In this document: positions 8,182-17,563 of the stretch, in pieces
Layout: each line of letters begins with the position of its first letter
Position numbering within the stretch: position 1 is the stretch's first letter
Source: CAYVQZ01 sp964453435
GTDB lineage: Bacteria > Abyssobacteria > SURF-5
Reading direction: 5' to 3'
Length of the DNA stretch: 54,120 nucleotides
NCBI GenBank assembly: GCA_964453435.1
Contig: CAYVQZ010000039.1
Location: forward strand, 1 to 54,120
Program-made: the position numbers and the translations under genes
Notes under the pieces: generated by a model
Told to the model about the DNA's origin: nothing
Database searches by the model: none
What the model saw: only the letters and a program-made list of their open reading frames with translations

Positions 8182-8439
8182 ATGCCAACCTACGTATATA
8201 AAGCAAAAACAAAGGGTTGTGAATACTGCAGGGACGGCTTTGAGCACAAGCAAGGCATCAACGAACCGCCCATCGCGAAGTGTCCCCAATGCGGCGCCGC
8301 CGTCGAACGCGTTATCTGTGCGCCCTTCATTCAAACCGGTCCTTCCGACAGAACCGTTCTCTCCGACAAGAACCTGAAGAAGCACGGCTTTACGAAACTG
8401 GTCAACGAAGGCGATGGCAAATACCGGCAGACGTGGTGA
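8182..8439 (+). CDS. FmdB-like zinc-ribbon protein
   Basis: 85 residues. It begins MPTYVYKA like the FmdB family and has two Cys pairs (CEYC and CPQC) that would form one zinc ribbon, followed by a charged tail ending KYRQTW. FmdB-type proteins are small putative regulators of unclear function. I chose ATG 8182 because GGAGG lies 6 nt upstream; the longer frame from 8029 has no site. The first Cys pair is preceded by an insertion (KTKGC) relative to the usual CxxCG spacing. Confidence 0.75.
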   Translation: MPTYVYKAKTKGCEYCRDGFEHKQGINEPPIAKCPQCGAAVERVICAPFIQTGPSDRTVLSDKNLKKHGFTKLVNEGDGKYRQTW

Positions 8440-8484
8440 GGCGTTTCAGAGTAGCCGGGATCTCGCGGTTCATGCCGAGAGACT

Positions 8485-8778
8485 TCAGTTGTCTTCGTGC
8501 GGAAAGACTTCGCGGTACAGTATCCACGTGGGTTCCGGCGGTTTCCGGTCCATGTATATTTCGAAGATTTGCCCCTCTTGTGTCCGGATTCTGTAACAGG
8601 TTCGGTGACGGCGCAATCGCCAATTTTTCCTGCGGGGCGAGCCGGGTGGAAAACCCCAATCTTGCCAGGTTTTCAGTATTTTCTCGATATGAAACTCTTT
8701 GTCTCGCCATATGAAGGAGACCGGCCGGCTTGGTTCTCCTTCACATTTCATGTCGACCTTCTCCGAATACATTGACAT
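8485..8778 (-). CDS. DUF6504-type small protein
   Basis: 97 residues, basic, with the pattern FIWRDKEFHIEKILKTWQDWG then RHRTCYRIRTQEGQIFEIY, typical of a small conserved family (DUF6504) of unknown function. It sits 6 bp past the end of the large membrane protein gene on the same strand, so it is probably the last gene of that transcript. No catalytic motif is evident. Confidence 0.7.
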   Translation of the reverse strand: MSMYSEKVDMKCEGEPSRPVSFIWRDKEFHIEKILKTWQDWGFPPGSPRRKNWRLRRHRTCYRIRTQEGQIFEIYMDRKPPEPTWILYREVFPHEDN

Positions 8779-8784
8779 CGCTGG

Positions 8785-10431
8785 TCAGTCTCCGGCAATG
8801 CGGGCCTGATCCGGTTTGTTCAGAGGCTCTTTTGACTGATAGTCCGGAGACAGAAACAACGAGATTCCCCCGATTCTCTCTGTCGCTTTATAGCCGCTTG
8901 CAAGCAGAAGTTCCTGGTATACCGAAACATGAGGCGCTATGGAATTACCGTATACCACAAGGTCAAGCTTCCGTTCCCGGATACCCTGACGGATTTCGGC
9001 ATCGGTGATGGTCTGAGCAATCTCGGATATGCCCTCCGGGAGTTCGTCCTCTATCTCCAAGACGGTCACGTTCTCGGTCCTCGGCATGATCTCGACGCCG
9101 GACTCCAGCAGATAGCCGGGCCAAAGGCTGAGCACCTTCGCGTCGGAAGCAACCGCCGTGTCAATCGCACGCGATACCCTCTCGACATTCTCGATGAACC
9201 AATCCTCTTTGCCCCCTTCTGTGGGCATCGAGCCTTCAAGGTTGTTCCCTTTGAGAATATAAAAATCGATCTTATCGAACGCGAGCCAGGCAAAACTCAC
9301 CGACCCAGCCATGAGTATCCCGATTACCGCTCGTTTCGCCACATTCGGTTTGACATATTCCAAAATCGATTGCCCGACATCGACCGCCACAATCAAAAAA
9401 AACGGCACGGGGACCGAAAAGTATTGTCCCAGGCTTGGCGTCGGCAACAGCGAAACAACGAACAATGCGCCGCTAACATGGAAGGCGGGGTTCCATCGGG
9501 AAAGCGGAACGCTTCGCGCGGCCTGGAGCGCGAGATAGGTGAGGAAAACGACGACATATCCCAGATAGAGCGTGGGTCTGAACTCGGGATAATCAAAAAG
9601 CGTCTCCACCAACATATTCCATTTCTGGTTGAAGCCGCCGACCAGTCCGGAGGGCGTTTTGAGCGCGTGGTAACCCGCGACATTCAGCACGTATTTCGAG
9701 GGACTCGCAATGAAAAAGGGAATGTTCACCATCAGCGCAATGCTCACTCCCGCAAGGAACCACCAGACGGCCCGTCGGTGTCCGTCTTTTTCACACACGT
9801 GCGCGTGAAACGCGAGCAACGGCGCGAGCGCAAGAAAATAGAGGCGGGTGTCTATGCCGAGTCCCAACAGGAAGCCGGACACGGCATACCGGCCCACTGT
9901 CGCCTTCGAGTTCATCGGTCGAAGCAAAACGACCGCGCCGACCAGGAAGAAAGTGGACAAGACGTGAGTTCTGCCGCACGTGAACCAGATGAAGACATAA
10001 GGGGAGAAGCAGTAGATGAGTGCCAAGGATATGCAAAACAACCTGCTTCCGGTCTTCTTGAAAGCATAATGACACAAGATTGCGCCGATGAATGACGCCA
10101 GCAGCGCACAGAAAATTCTGGCCGTCTGCCACTCGTATCCGAATATGCTCATCGCTCCGCCGTAGGCATATGGAAGCAGCGGCATCTGAAAGAAGAAGAA
10201 ATCAAGATATGGCGTGCGTCCATGCTCGAATATGGACTTGCCACAGACCAGATGGAAGCCCTCATCGACATCGGCGGGACGGTGGAGCGCGACAAAGCTG
10301 AAGTAACCGAACAGAAACGCGAACAAAAGCAGAAGCTGCAGGGCGTTCACAATCCTTCCCCTGCCGGTTACCGCCGCGTTCCGTTTTCCGATCCCCTGCG
10401 CAACAGGCTCTGCTTCTCGGACCTCAGTCAT
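8785..10431 (-). CDS. multi-spanning membrane protein, GT39/ArnT-like glycosyltransferase
   Basis: 548 residues with roughly ten hydrophobic helices and a soluble C-terminal domain. The first periplasmic loop carries DVDEG (the acidic motif of GT-C enzymes that use polyprenyl-phosphate sugars) followed by FFFFQMPLLPY, as in the PMT/ArnT superfamily. I start at ATG 10431, which overlaps the stop of the upstream membrane protein gene by 8 bp, rather than at 10551, which would add 40 residues that overlap that gene's end. Donor and acceptor are unknown. Two related genes in tandem suggest a shared envelope glycan pathway. Confidence 0.7.
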   Translation of the reverse strand: MTEVREAEPVAQGIGKRNAAVTGRGRIVNALQLLLLFAFLFGYFSFVALHRPADVDEGFHLVCGKSIFEHGRTPYLDFFFFQMPLLPYAYGGAMSIFGYEWQTARIFCALLASFIGAILCHYAFKKTGSRLFCISLALIYCFSPYVFIWFTCGRTHVLSTFFLVGAVVLLRPMNSKATVGRYAVSGFLLGLGIDTRLYFLALAPLLAFHAHVCEKDGHRRAVWWFLAGVSIALMVNIPFFIASPSKYVLNVAGYHALKTPSGLVGGFNQKWNMLVETLFDYPEFRPTLYLGYVVVFLTYLALQAARSVPLSRWNPAFHVSGALFVVSLLPTPSLGQYFSVPVPFFLIVAVDVGQSILEYVKPNVAKRAVIGILMAGSVSFAWLAFDKIDFYILKGNNLEGSMPTEGGKEDWFIENVERVSRAIDTAVASDAKVLSLWPGYLLESGVEIMPRTENVTVLEIEDELPEGISEIAQTITDAEIRQGIRERKLDLVVYGNSIAPHVSVYQELLLASGYKATERIGGISLFLSPDYQSKEPLNKPDQARIAGD

Positions 10432-12448
10432 GCTTTTCGGTTTCTTTTTTGCTTCCGGTCGCCCACATCGCCAACATTGCCGCTTGAATGCCGATTCCCA
10501 GCGCCGCCAAAAGCCACCACAGGTCCCGGAACAAGTCGGCCATGAAAACAAGTGAATGTTTATCCTTCAGATGCCAGTTCTTTTCCGTTGACCAACCATG
10601 GTCGAACTTGATGATGAAAAGCGGCGCCCAGGTTATTAAGAAGCTCTCACAGAAGATCGGCGCCGCGAGAAGCGCTTTCTTAAACCCGGAAAGGTCCGAC
10701 ACGACACGTCCGAGAAAAAGCACGGTCAAGAGCACCGCTGTCGCGCTCCCGGCGCTGACCATCCCATGAATATAGAGCTCATGATGCGTCGCTATGCCGC
10801 CCGCGTAGCCGAGCATTGCCATCCAGAACAGAAGCAGGGCGCCGGAACCCGCTGAGTCCCCGCTCGCCGCGCCGGGTCTCCCCCGAGCCACAGGCCAGAG
10901 CAGGATGCTTGTCCCGAGAGCCGCGACAGCTCCGGCAAAAAAATACGCGCCGAACATGGTTCGCGCATACGCGGGGTGGTTGAAGTAATGGGAAAAGAGC
11001 CGAGTCCCGAACGCATTCCAGGTGAATACCAGAAACGCCATCATCAGGTACCACAATCCCGCCGCCACGGTCGAGAACAGCGTCGCTCGCGCCGGGCCGG
11101 AGGATGGATACGCAACCTGTCTTCGCCTGGACACGATATCTTCGCCCACCAGAATGATGGCCACACAGAACACGGTAATCGTGGCGAAGCCGACCGCCGA
11201 GTTGTAGTAGAGCGCCTGAATATTCTGGAGAAAAACCAAACTATCAAACTTTCCCCCGAATACGTCGTAGAGGAACAGCGGCGAGCAGATTGTGGCCAAC
11301 GTGTGATAGCTGAAGAGAATGAGATAGCCGGAAAGTCCGCCGACCGTGGCGGGCCGTTCATAGTAGGAAAGCAGGCTCCGCTTTATCCCGAAAAAACTCG
11401 TCGCCCATGCGAACCAGACACCGTTGATCACAACAAAGCACACACCACAGACTATTGCGAGGACGATACATTTCCTCGGTTCAACGCGCAAGGCGCGAAG
11501 AAACATATACAGGAGAATTATTGCCGAGGAAAAAAGCGTTGACTGGTGTGCCAGAAACCCCGCCCAAACGAGAACGAATATAAGGACGGACTCGGGCCAC
11601 ACACGGAGAACGGCGGGTTGTCCGCCAACCGGGTCGCCAAAACGCCTGCGTCTCATTCGGGAATCGCTGTGGGGAGCGGAAGCTTTGCGTGCGGGTTGAT
11701 GGGCGCACTCCATGTCAGTGAATTGAAGATACAGGTATGCCGCCAGCAAGATGAAATACGACGCGAACAGCTTCGGCCACGGATACCACGTGTTATGAAT
11801 GATCGAAGGAGCGAGAAAAAGCAGGGCGCAGATTGCTTTCGCCGCCCGCTCGCCCGCCATTCGGCGACAAAGAAAATACGACGGGAAGACGAAAAGAGTG
11901 TTGAGAATCGTCGCCGCGATCTGATACAGCCAGAAACTGTCGCCAAGCAGCGAAAGAAAAAAGGCGGCGTTCAGGTTGAACAGCGGCGTTCGCGATGCAA
12001 AGTTGTATATTCCCAGCCACAGATAGTCATGGGGAACTTTGCCCATGTACATTTGCGAAAGATTGTAGTGCTGCCACCAGTCGAAATACCAGAATCCCCC
12101 GATATAGACCGGAAAGACGGACTGCAAGAGCAATATGAGCAGGAGCAAACCCAGGTAGAAGCCGAATGAGGAAGGGAATCCCTCCGCCTTCAGGCGTCCG
12201 AGACCGTGTCTGAGATTGGGCAAAACCGAGATTAGCAGCGCCAGCAGAACGAGACCGTGGACCGGTCGTTGCTCGAGTCCGAAAGCGTGCGTAATGAAGG
12301 CCGCCGCCCCAAAAATCAGGGAAGCGGCGCCGAACGACATCGCCAGGGCGTCTTCGCATTTAAGCTTTTGCCACCGCGAAAGATGGAAGAAAGGCAGCAA
12401 GAAGGAGAGAAAAACGATGAGCAGACGTGCTATGACCGTCCCTGTCAA
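10424..12448 (-). CDS. large multi-spanning membrane protein, possible glycosyltransferase
   Basis: About 674 residues with 12 or more predicted helices. An early loop contains GGFWYFDWWQHYNLSQMY and later FASRTPLFNLNAAFF, which recalls GT-C glycosyltransferases, but no clear acidic catalytic motif could be confirmed. I prefer TTG 12448, preceded by GTGAGG, because it begins just before the first helix; the frame stays open to 12592, so the start is uncertain. It begins soon after the uvrA stop and overlaps the next gene by 8 bp, so it may belong to the uvrA transcript. Confidence 0.6.
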   Translation of the reverse strand: MTGTVIARLLIVFLSFLLPFFHLSRWQKLKCEDALAMSFGAASLIFGAAAFITHAFGLEQRPVHGLVLLALLISVLPNLRHGLGRLKAEGFPSSFGFYLGLLLLILLLQSVFPVYIGGFWYFDWWQHYNLSQMYMGKVPHDYLWLGIYNFASRTPLFNLNAAFFLSLLGDSFWLYQIAATILNTLFVFPSYFLCRRMAGERAAKAICALLFLAPSIIHNTWYPWPKLFASYFILLAAYLYLQFTDMECAHQPARKASAPHSDSRMRRRRFGDPVGGQPAVLRVWPESVLIFVLVWAGFLAHQSTLFSSAIILLYMFLRALRVEPRKCIVLAIVCGVCFVVINGVWFAWATSFFGIKRSLLSYYERPATVGGLSGYLILFSYHTLATICSPLFLYDVFGGKFDSLVFLQNIQALYYNSAVGFATITVFCVAIILVGEDIVSRRRQVAYPSSGPARATLFSTVAAGLWYLMMAFLVFTWNAFGTRLFSHYFNHPAYARTMFGAYFFAGAVAALGTSILLWPVARGRPGAASGDSAGSGALLLFWMAMLGYAGGIATHHELYIHGMVSAGSATAVLLTVLFLGRVVSDLSGFKKALLAAPIFCESFLITWAPLFIIKFDHGWSTEKNWHLKDKHSLVFMADLFRDLWWLLAALGIGIQAAMLAMWATGSKKETEKHD

Positions 12449-12601
12449 CAATACCTCACTCTCGGATAACTTCTCTCTCGACCTTCGAAGCGACTCCCCC
12501 CGGATTGAGCTGATGGATATCTCTTCGCTTTTCAACAGACCGAGGCATCTTTCTCGACCGGCCTGCCCGCGCCGGCGAGCGAGCGACCGCAAGCAGAACC
12601 G

Positions 12602-15466
12602 CTAGGCCGACAGAGCCTGGCTTCCGAGAAATTGCCTCAAATATCGTCCGGTATGTGAGCTTTCACAGACAGCGACCTCTTCCGGCGTGCCTGTCGCGAC
12701 CACGTATCCGCCGTCGTCCCCGCCTTCGGGCCCGAGGTCAATAATATAGTCCGCCGTCTTAATCACCTCGATGTTGTGCTCGATAACAATTACCGTATTG
12801 CCGGCATCAACCAGGCGCCCCAGGATTGCCAGCAGGCGTTTGATATCATCAAAATGCAGCCCTGTCGTCGGTTCGTCAAGGATATACAGCGTTTTGCCGG
12901 TGCTCCTTCGTGAGAGCTCGGTCGAGAGTTTCACCCGTTGCGCTTCGCCACCGGACAGTGTGGTGGAAGACTGGCCCAGTTTTATGTAGCCGAGCCCCAC
13001 GTCGTACAGCGTTTGGAGCTTCTCTTTTACCGAAGGGATCTCGGCGAAGAAATCGAGCGCGTCCTCCACGGTCATGTCGAGGACCTCGGCAATGTTTTTC
13101 CCCTTGTATTTGACCGAAAGGGTTTCACGATTGTAACGAAGCCCGCCGCACGCTTCGCACGTGACGTAGACATCGGGCAAAAAGTGCATTTCAATTTTGA
13201 TCATCCCGTCGCCCTTGCACGCCTCGCAACGGCCGCCCTTTACGTTGAAACTGAATCTGCCGGGTTTATATCCCCTCACTCTCGCGTCCGGCACTTTTGA
13301 AAAGAGTTCACGAATATGCGTGAAGACACCCGTGTAAGTTGCCGGGTTGGACCGCGGAGTTCGCCCGATGGGAGATTGGTCGATATCGATCACCTTGTCG
13401 ATGTTCGCAGCCCCAATCAGGTCCGAGTGTTTCCCGACTTCGTATTTCGACCGATACAGTTTTCTGGCCAATGCCGGGAAGAGAGTCTCATCGACGAGCG
13501 AGGATTTGCCCGAGCCCGAAACACCGGTCACGCATATGAATACGCCCAACGGAAATTCAACGTCGATACCTTTCAGGTTGTTGTGTTCGGCGCCCATCAG
13601 AGTGAGACTCTCGCCGTTTGACGTCCGCCTGAAGCCCGGAACTTCTATGCGCAGCTTCCCGCTCAGGTATTTGCCGGTAAGAGAGGCGTCGGATTTCATG
13701 ACGTCTTCGGGAGCGCCCGCAAGCACGACGTCGCCGCCGTGAATGCCTGCCCCGGGACCGAGGTCCACGACGTAGTCGGCAGTGCGTATCGTGGCCTCAT
13801 CGTGCTCCACCACTATTACGGTGTTTCCCAGGTCTCGCAACTTCAAAAGAGTCTGGAGAAGCCGATGATTATCCCGCTGGTGCAGTCCGATGCTCGGTTC
13901 GTCCAAGATGTACAAAACGCCGACGAGTCCCGAACCCACTTGCGTTGCGAGCCGAATTCTTTGCGCCTCCCCCCCGGCCAACGTCCCGGCCGGCCGGTTC
14001 AGGGTTAAATAGTCGAGACCCACGTTGAGCAAAAAATCCAGACGCTCCCGCATTTCCTTCAATATTCTTCCCGCAATGAGGGACTGTGTTCGCGAAAGCT
14101 TCAGCTTTCCGAGGCGCTCACGCGCTTCCTTGACCGAAAGCGCCGTAAAATCAGCTATATTGTAATTTTCCACCCGCACCGCCAGGCTCTCCCGGCGCAA
14201 CCGTGCTCCGCCGCACGCGCTGCACGGAAGCGGCCGCATGAACGACTCGACCAGTTCCCTGGTTGCAGCCGAATCGGTCTCCTTATACCTGCGTTGCAGG
14301 TTCGGGATAACGCCCTCGAACGATTTCTGAAACGAATAACGATTGCGGCCGTGAGACAGAGAAAAGTCGATTTCCTCGTCGCTCGAACCGTACAAAACGA
14401 TATCCCTGTGTTCCGGCTTCAGTTCCCCGAACGGAATATCCACGCTGAAGCCGTAATGTTGGCTCACCTGTTCGAGCAACTGGGAAAAGTACCGCGAATT
14501 TTTTTGGACCGAATGCCACGGCTCAATCGCGCCTCCCCGCAGACTTCGAAAAGGGTCCGGCGCCACAAGGTCCGGGTCGATCTCCATGCTCGTCCCGAGT
14601 CCGCCGCAGTCGGGACAGGCCCCGTGCGGACTGTTGAACGAAAACATCCTCGGTTCCAATTCAGCGTAGCTTATGCCACAGTCGAGGCACGCCAACCGTT
14701 CGCTGAATATTTGCTCCTGCGGCGTCTTTCGCCGTGTTTTCGGCGCCTCAGAGAGCACCCTCATAACCCCTTTGCCGAGGCGCAAGCAGGTCTCCACCGA
14801 ATCGTTCAGCCTGCTGCGAATCCCGGGCTTCACGACAAGCCTGTCAACCACAACGTCCACGTCGTGAGCCTTCCGTTTGGCCAGCTTGATCTCCTCGTTG
14901 CCGACATCGTAAATCGTCCCGTCGACACGAACTCGAACGTAACCCTCTTTTCGGACATTCTCGAAAATGTGCCGATATTCGCCTTTCCTGCCCCTGACCA
15001 GAGGCGCCAACAGCATCAGGCGGGTGTCCTCCGGCATCTCGGCTATCCGGTCCGTGATCTCCTGCGCCGTCTGCGAGGAAATCACCTTTGCGCACTTGTA
15101 ACAGTGGGGAGTCCCGATGCGCGCGTACATCAGCCGCAAATAGTCGTATATCTCGGTGATTGTTCCCACCGTCGAGCGAGGATTCCGGCCCGCGCTTTTC
15201 TGCTCGATCGAGATGGCCGGCGATAAGCCGTCGATATGCTCGACGTCGGGCTTCTGCATCTGTTCGAGAAATTGGCGGGCGTACGCAGAGAGACTTTCGA
15301 CGTACCGTCTCTGCCCCTCCGCATATATCGTATCGAACGCGAGACTGGATTTGCCCGAACCGCTCAGCCCGGTTATAACAATGAGCCTGTCTCGGGGAAG
15401 CGTCACGTCGATATTCTTCAGGTTATGTTCCTTTGCCCCCCGTATCCTTATGAAGCGTTCATCCAT
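12602..15466 (-). CDS. uvrA: excinuclease ABC subunit A
   Basis: 954 residues, normal length for UvrA, the damage-sensing ATPase of nucleotide excision repair. The first Walker A (GLSGSGKSS) lies at residues 33-41, the second (GVSGSGKSS) near 640. Both ABC signatures (LAGGEAQR and LSGGEAQR) and Walker B segments (YILDEPS, YILDEPT) are present. Two zinc modules are visible (CLDC...CPDC and CEAC...CEAC). I start at ATG 15466 (MDERFIRIRGAKEHNLK), the canonical N-terminus, 5 bp after the pcm stop; upstream in-frame codons would only read into pcm. It is complete with no damaged motif. Confidence 0.97.
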   Translation of the reverse strand: MDERFIRIRGAKEHNLKNIDVTLPRDRLIVITGLSGSGKSSLAFDTIYAEGQRRYVESLSAYARQFLEQMQKPDVEHIDGLSPAISIEQKSAGRNPRSTVGTITEIYDYLRLMYARIGTPHCYKCAKVISSQTAQEITDRIAEMPEDTRLMLLAPLVRGRKGEYRHIFENVRKEGYVRVRVDGTIYDVGNEEIKLAKRKAHDVDVVVDRLVVKPGIRSRLNDSVETCLRLGKGVMRVLSEAPKTRRKTPQEQIFSERLACLDCGISYAELEPRMFSFNSPHGACPDCGGLGTSMEIDPDLVAPDPFRSLRGGAIEPWHSVQKNSRYFSQLLEQVSQHYGFSVDIPFGELKPEHRDIVLYGSSDEEIDFSLSHGRNRYSFQKSFEGVIPNLQRRYKETDSAATRELVESFMRPLPCSACGGARLRRESLAVRVENYNIADFTALSVKEARERLGKLKLSRTQSLIAGRILKEMRERLDFLLNVGLDYLTLNRPAGTLAGGEAQRIRLATQVGSGLVGVLYILDEPSIGLHQRDNHRLLQTLLKLRDLGNTVIVVEHDEATIRTADYVVDLGPGAGIHGGDVVLAGAPEDVMKSDASLTGKYLSGKLRIEVPGFRRTSNGESLTLMGAEHNNLKGIDVEFPLGVFICVTGVSGSGKSSLVDETLFPALARKLYRSKYEVGKHSDLIGAANIDKVIDIDQSPIGRTPRSNPATYTGVFTHIRELFSKVPDARVRGYKPGRFSFNVKGGRCEACKGDGMIKIEMHFLPDVYVTCEACGGLRYNRETLSVKYKGKNIAEVLDMTVEDALDFFAEIPSVKEKLQTLYDVGLGYIKLGQSSTTLSGGEAQRVKLSTELSRRSTGKTLYILDEPTTGLHFDDIKRLLAILGRLVDAGNTVIVIEHNIEVIKTADYIIDLGPEGGDDGGYVVATGTPEEVAVCESSHTGRYLRQFLGSQALSA

Positions 15467-15471
15467 TCGGC

Positions 15472-16143
15472 TCAAATCTCCCATCCGAACCTTCCAATAA
15501 GCGGCACAAACACGCAGCCGGTGATGTCCCGCGTCTCGAATTGGCCCTCTCGTTTGGTGATTCGTTTGCACACCTGCAACATCGCCTCGCCCACCGGTAT
15601 CAGCAGCCGGCCGCCCTCCGCCAACTGCTGAAGCAGGACGCTTGGAACACCGGGAGCCGCGGCGGTCACGATTATCCCATTGTAAGGGGCGTGTTCAGGA
15701 AGACCGCCGCTGCCGTCATCGCATATGACAGTCACGTTGCGGTAGCCGATTTTCCTCAAGGTCGCATAGGCAAGACACGCCAGGCGTTGATGTCTCTCGA
15801 CCGAATAGACTTTCGAAACGATTCGCGAGAGGACCGCTGCCTGGTAGCCGCTTCCCGTCCCGATCTCGAGCACCACGTCGCTCGGCTTGAGCTGCAACTC
15901 CTGGGTCATGAGGGCAACCATGTACGGCTGCGATATTGTCTGGTCTTCTCCGATTGAGAGCGGATGGTCTTCATAAGCCTGGCCCCTCAGCTCGTTCGGA
16001 ACAAATTCATGCCGGGACACGAGCAGCATCGCCGCAAGGACCCTTTCGTCTGAGATGCCTCTGCCCCGCAGTTGCCGCTCGACCATCCTGCGACGGGATT
16101 GTTCGAAATTCGGCGGGTGTGCGGATTTGTTGAATAAACCCAT
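15472..16143 (-). CDS. pcm: protein-L-isoaspartate O-methyltransferase
   Basis: 223 residues. The SAM-binding motif VLEIGTGSGYQAAVLS is at about 90-105. The family stretches RHEFVP, GEDQTISQPYMVALMT and GRLLIPVG are present. The enzyme methylates L-isoaspartyl residues to start repair of aged proteins. ATG 16143 is used; a TTG three codons earlier is possible. It is followed after 5 bp by uvrA and preceded by a 48-residue protein gene, all in one orientation, so a damage-repair transcript (small protein-pcm-uvrA) is likely. Confidence 0.93.
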   Translation of the reverse strand: MGLFNKSAHPPNFEQSRRRMVERQLRGRGISDERVLAAMLLVSRHEFVPNELRGQAYEDHPLSIGEDQTISQPYMVALMTQELQLKPSDVVLEIGTGSGYQAAVLSRIVSKVYSVERHQRLACLAYATLRKIGYRNVTVICDDGSGGLPEHAPYNGIIVTAAAPGVPSVLLQQLAEGGRLLIPVGEAMLQVCKRITKREGQFETRDITGCVFVPLIGRFGWEI

Positions 16144-16200
16144 GGGAGCCAAGCCGATGACTGTCGGAGAATATCGTTCGAACTCCCTGACCGGGCGTCG

Positions 16201-16347
16201 TTACGATTCGATGAACGAATCGATCTGCTTGACTACCGCCTCGGCTATCTCCTTCTTTATGGCTTCGGAAACCTTGTAATTATATTGATTTTCAAGAAGT
16301 TCGAGAGCGCTCATCGCCACCTTGTAGGAAAAGTTTTCCAGTTTCAA
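16201..16347 (-). CDS. 48-residue helical protein of unknown function
   Basis: A short frame starting at TTG 16347 behind a perfect GGAGG (16358-16354, 6 nt spacing) and ending TAA at 16201. The product begins MKLENFSYKVAMSALELL and continues NQYNYKVSEAIKKEIAEAVV, a soluble, acidic, mostly helical peptide. It lies 57 bp upstream of pcm on the same strand. I do not recognise the family; codon pattern and ribosome site support a real gene. Confidence 0.6.
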   Translation of the reverse strand: MKLENFSYKVAMSALELLENQYNYKVSEAIKKEIAEAVVKQIDSFIES

Positions 16348-16486
16348 TCTCTGCCTCCAAAACCGATTCATCAACGCAAATCATAATATGATACCGACAA
16401 AAAAGTATATCACGAGCTCAAAAACTTCGTCAACGAAGAAGAGACGCGCACGCCAAAAGGGTATGATTGGCCATTCAGCGGAGAGG

Positions 16487-16870
16487 CTACTTTCTGGGGG
16501 ACTCTTTTCGCACGATTTCGCGAATCGTATTCATGGCTCGCGTGACGTTGAAAGGCTTTTCGAGGCAGAGAGAAGCGCCCAGACTCAAGGCTTCCTGCAC
16601 GTTCTTGTCCATCCCGAAACCAGTCGTCAGCACCACCGGAACCGACGAATCGAACTGGCGAATTGCCTTGAACGTGTCCAGGCCGTTCAAGTCCGGCATG
16701 CGCATGTCGAGAATGACGAGGTCGAACGAGCGCTCTTTCAATTGCTGCAATGCGGCCACGCCGCTGCTCACAACGCGCGGCGTAAACCCCAGCAGGTCGA
16801 CAATATCAGCAAACAGCTGGCGAACCTCTTCACTGTCATCAACGATCAGGACATTTCTGTTTTCGGCCAT
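16487..16870 (-). CDS. single-domain response regulator
   Basis: 127 residues, one receiver domain and nothing else. Acidic pair D11-D12, phospho-acceptor D55 (LVILDMRMPD), T82/T83 and K105 (CLEKPF) are all in place. With no output domain it should act as a phosphate shuttle or by protein contact, as in CheY or Spo0F types. It is the last gene of a four-gene two-component cluster, 18 bp after the previous regulator. Confidence 0.9.
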   Translation of the reverse strand: MAENRNVLIVDDSEEVRQLFADIVDLLGFTPRVVSSGVAALQQLKERSFDLVILDMRMPDLNGLDTFKAIRQFDSSVPVVLTTGFGMDKNVQEALSLGASLCLEKPFNVTRAMNTIREIVRKESPRK

Positions 16871-16888
16871 CCGATTGCCCTCTGGATT

Positions 16889-17536
16889 TTAGAACATGCC
16901 AAAATCTTGTTCGTCGTTTTCGTTCAACAGGTTCTTCGCATAACGTGAGAACTGGGTCGTCATTTGATGAATCTGTTCCGAGGCGTTCACTATCGAGGAT
17001 ACTTGCCGCTTCAACGCTTCATCGGAACTGCCTTCAAGGCGCATTTGCAATAGCTGGGCGAATCCCGACGCAACCGAGAGGGGGTTGTTCAGTTCGTAGT
17101 TCAACGTAATAGCGCGCTCCGCGACCTGCGCCAGTTTTCGCGTCTTCTCGAGTTCTTTTTCCAGTTTCAACTTGTCCCAGGCGCGTTCCACGGAGATCTT
17201 GATGATTTCGAAATCAAACGGTTTCAGAATGTAATCGTATGCTCCGCTCCTGATAGCTCTCACGGCGGATTCCACCGAGGCGTATCCCGTGATGACGATC
17301 ACCAGTGTGTTCGGGCAATTTTCCCTCACGTGTTTCATCACGGCAAATCCGTCAAGTTCCGGCATCATCAGGTCGGTGATTACCAGCCCATACGCCTTGT
17401 TCTGCAGTTTCTCGATGCCCGTCCGCCCGTTTTCCGCCGTATCGACCTCGTAGCCAATATTCGAGAGAAGCACCTTGATGCTGTCGCACATACGCTTCTC
17501 GTCGTCGATTACCAGAATGCTGTTTTGCTCCGCCAC
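16889..17536 (-). CDS. response regulator with a degenerate histidine-kinase dimerisation-like tail
   Basis: 215 residues. A full receiver domain (D11-D12, D55 in VITDLMMPE, T83, K105 in ILKPF) is followed by a helical linker and a stretch LNYELNNPLSVASGFAQLL (about 145-163). This matches the H-box/DHp region of the neighbouring kinase (AHEINNPLGILKNYVGI), except that the phosphorylated His is Tyr147. No ATPase domain follows. Such a tail could dimerise or bind the kinase DHp without being phosphorylated. It lies between the kinase gene and the single-domain regulator. Confidence 0.85.
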   Translation of the reverse strand: MAEQNSILVIDDEKRMCDSIKVLLSNIGYEVDTAENGRTGIEKLQNKAYGLVITDLMMPELDGFAVMKHVRENCPNTLVIVITGYASVESAVRAIRSGAYDYILKPFDFEIIKISVERAWDKLKLEKELEKTRKLAQVAERAITLNYELNNPLSVASGFAQLLQMRLEGSSDEALKRQVSSIVNASEQIHQMTTQFSRYAKNLLNENDEQDFGMF

Positions 17537-17563
17537 GAATAAGCCCCCTCTCCCACCTGATCG

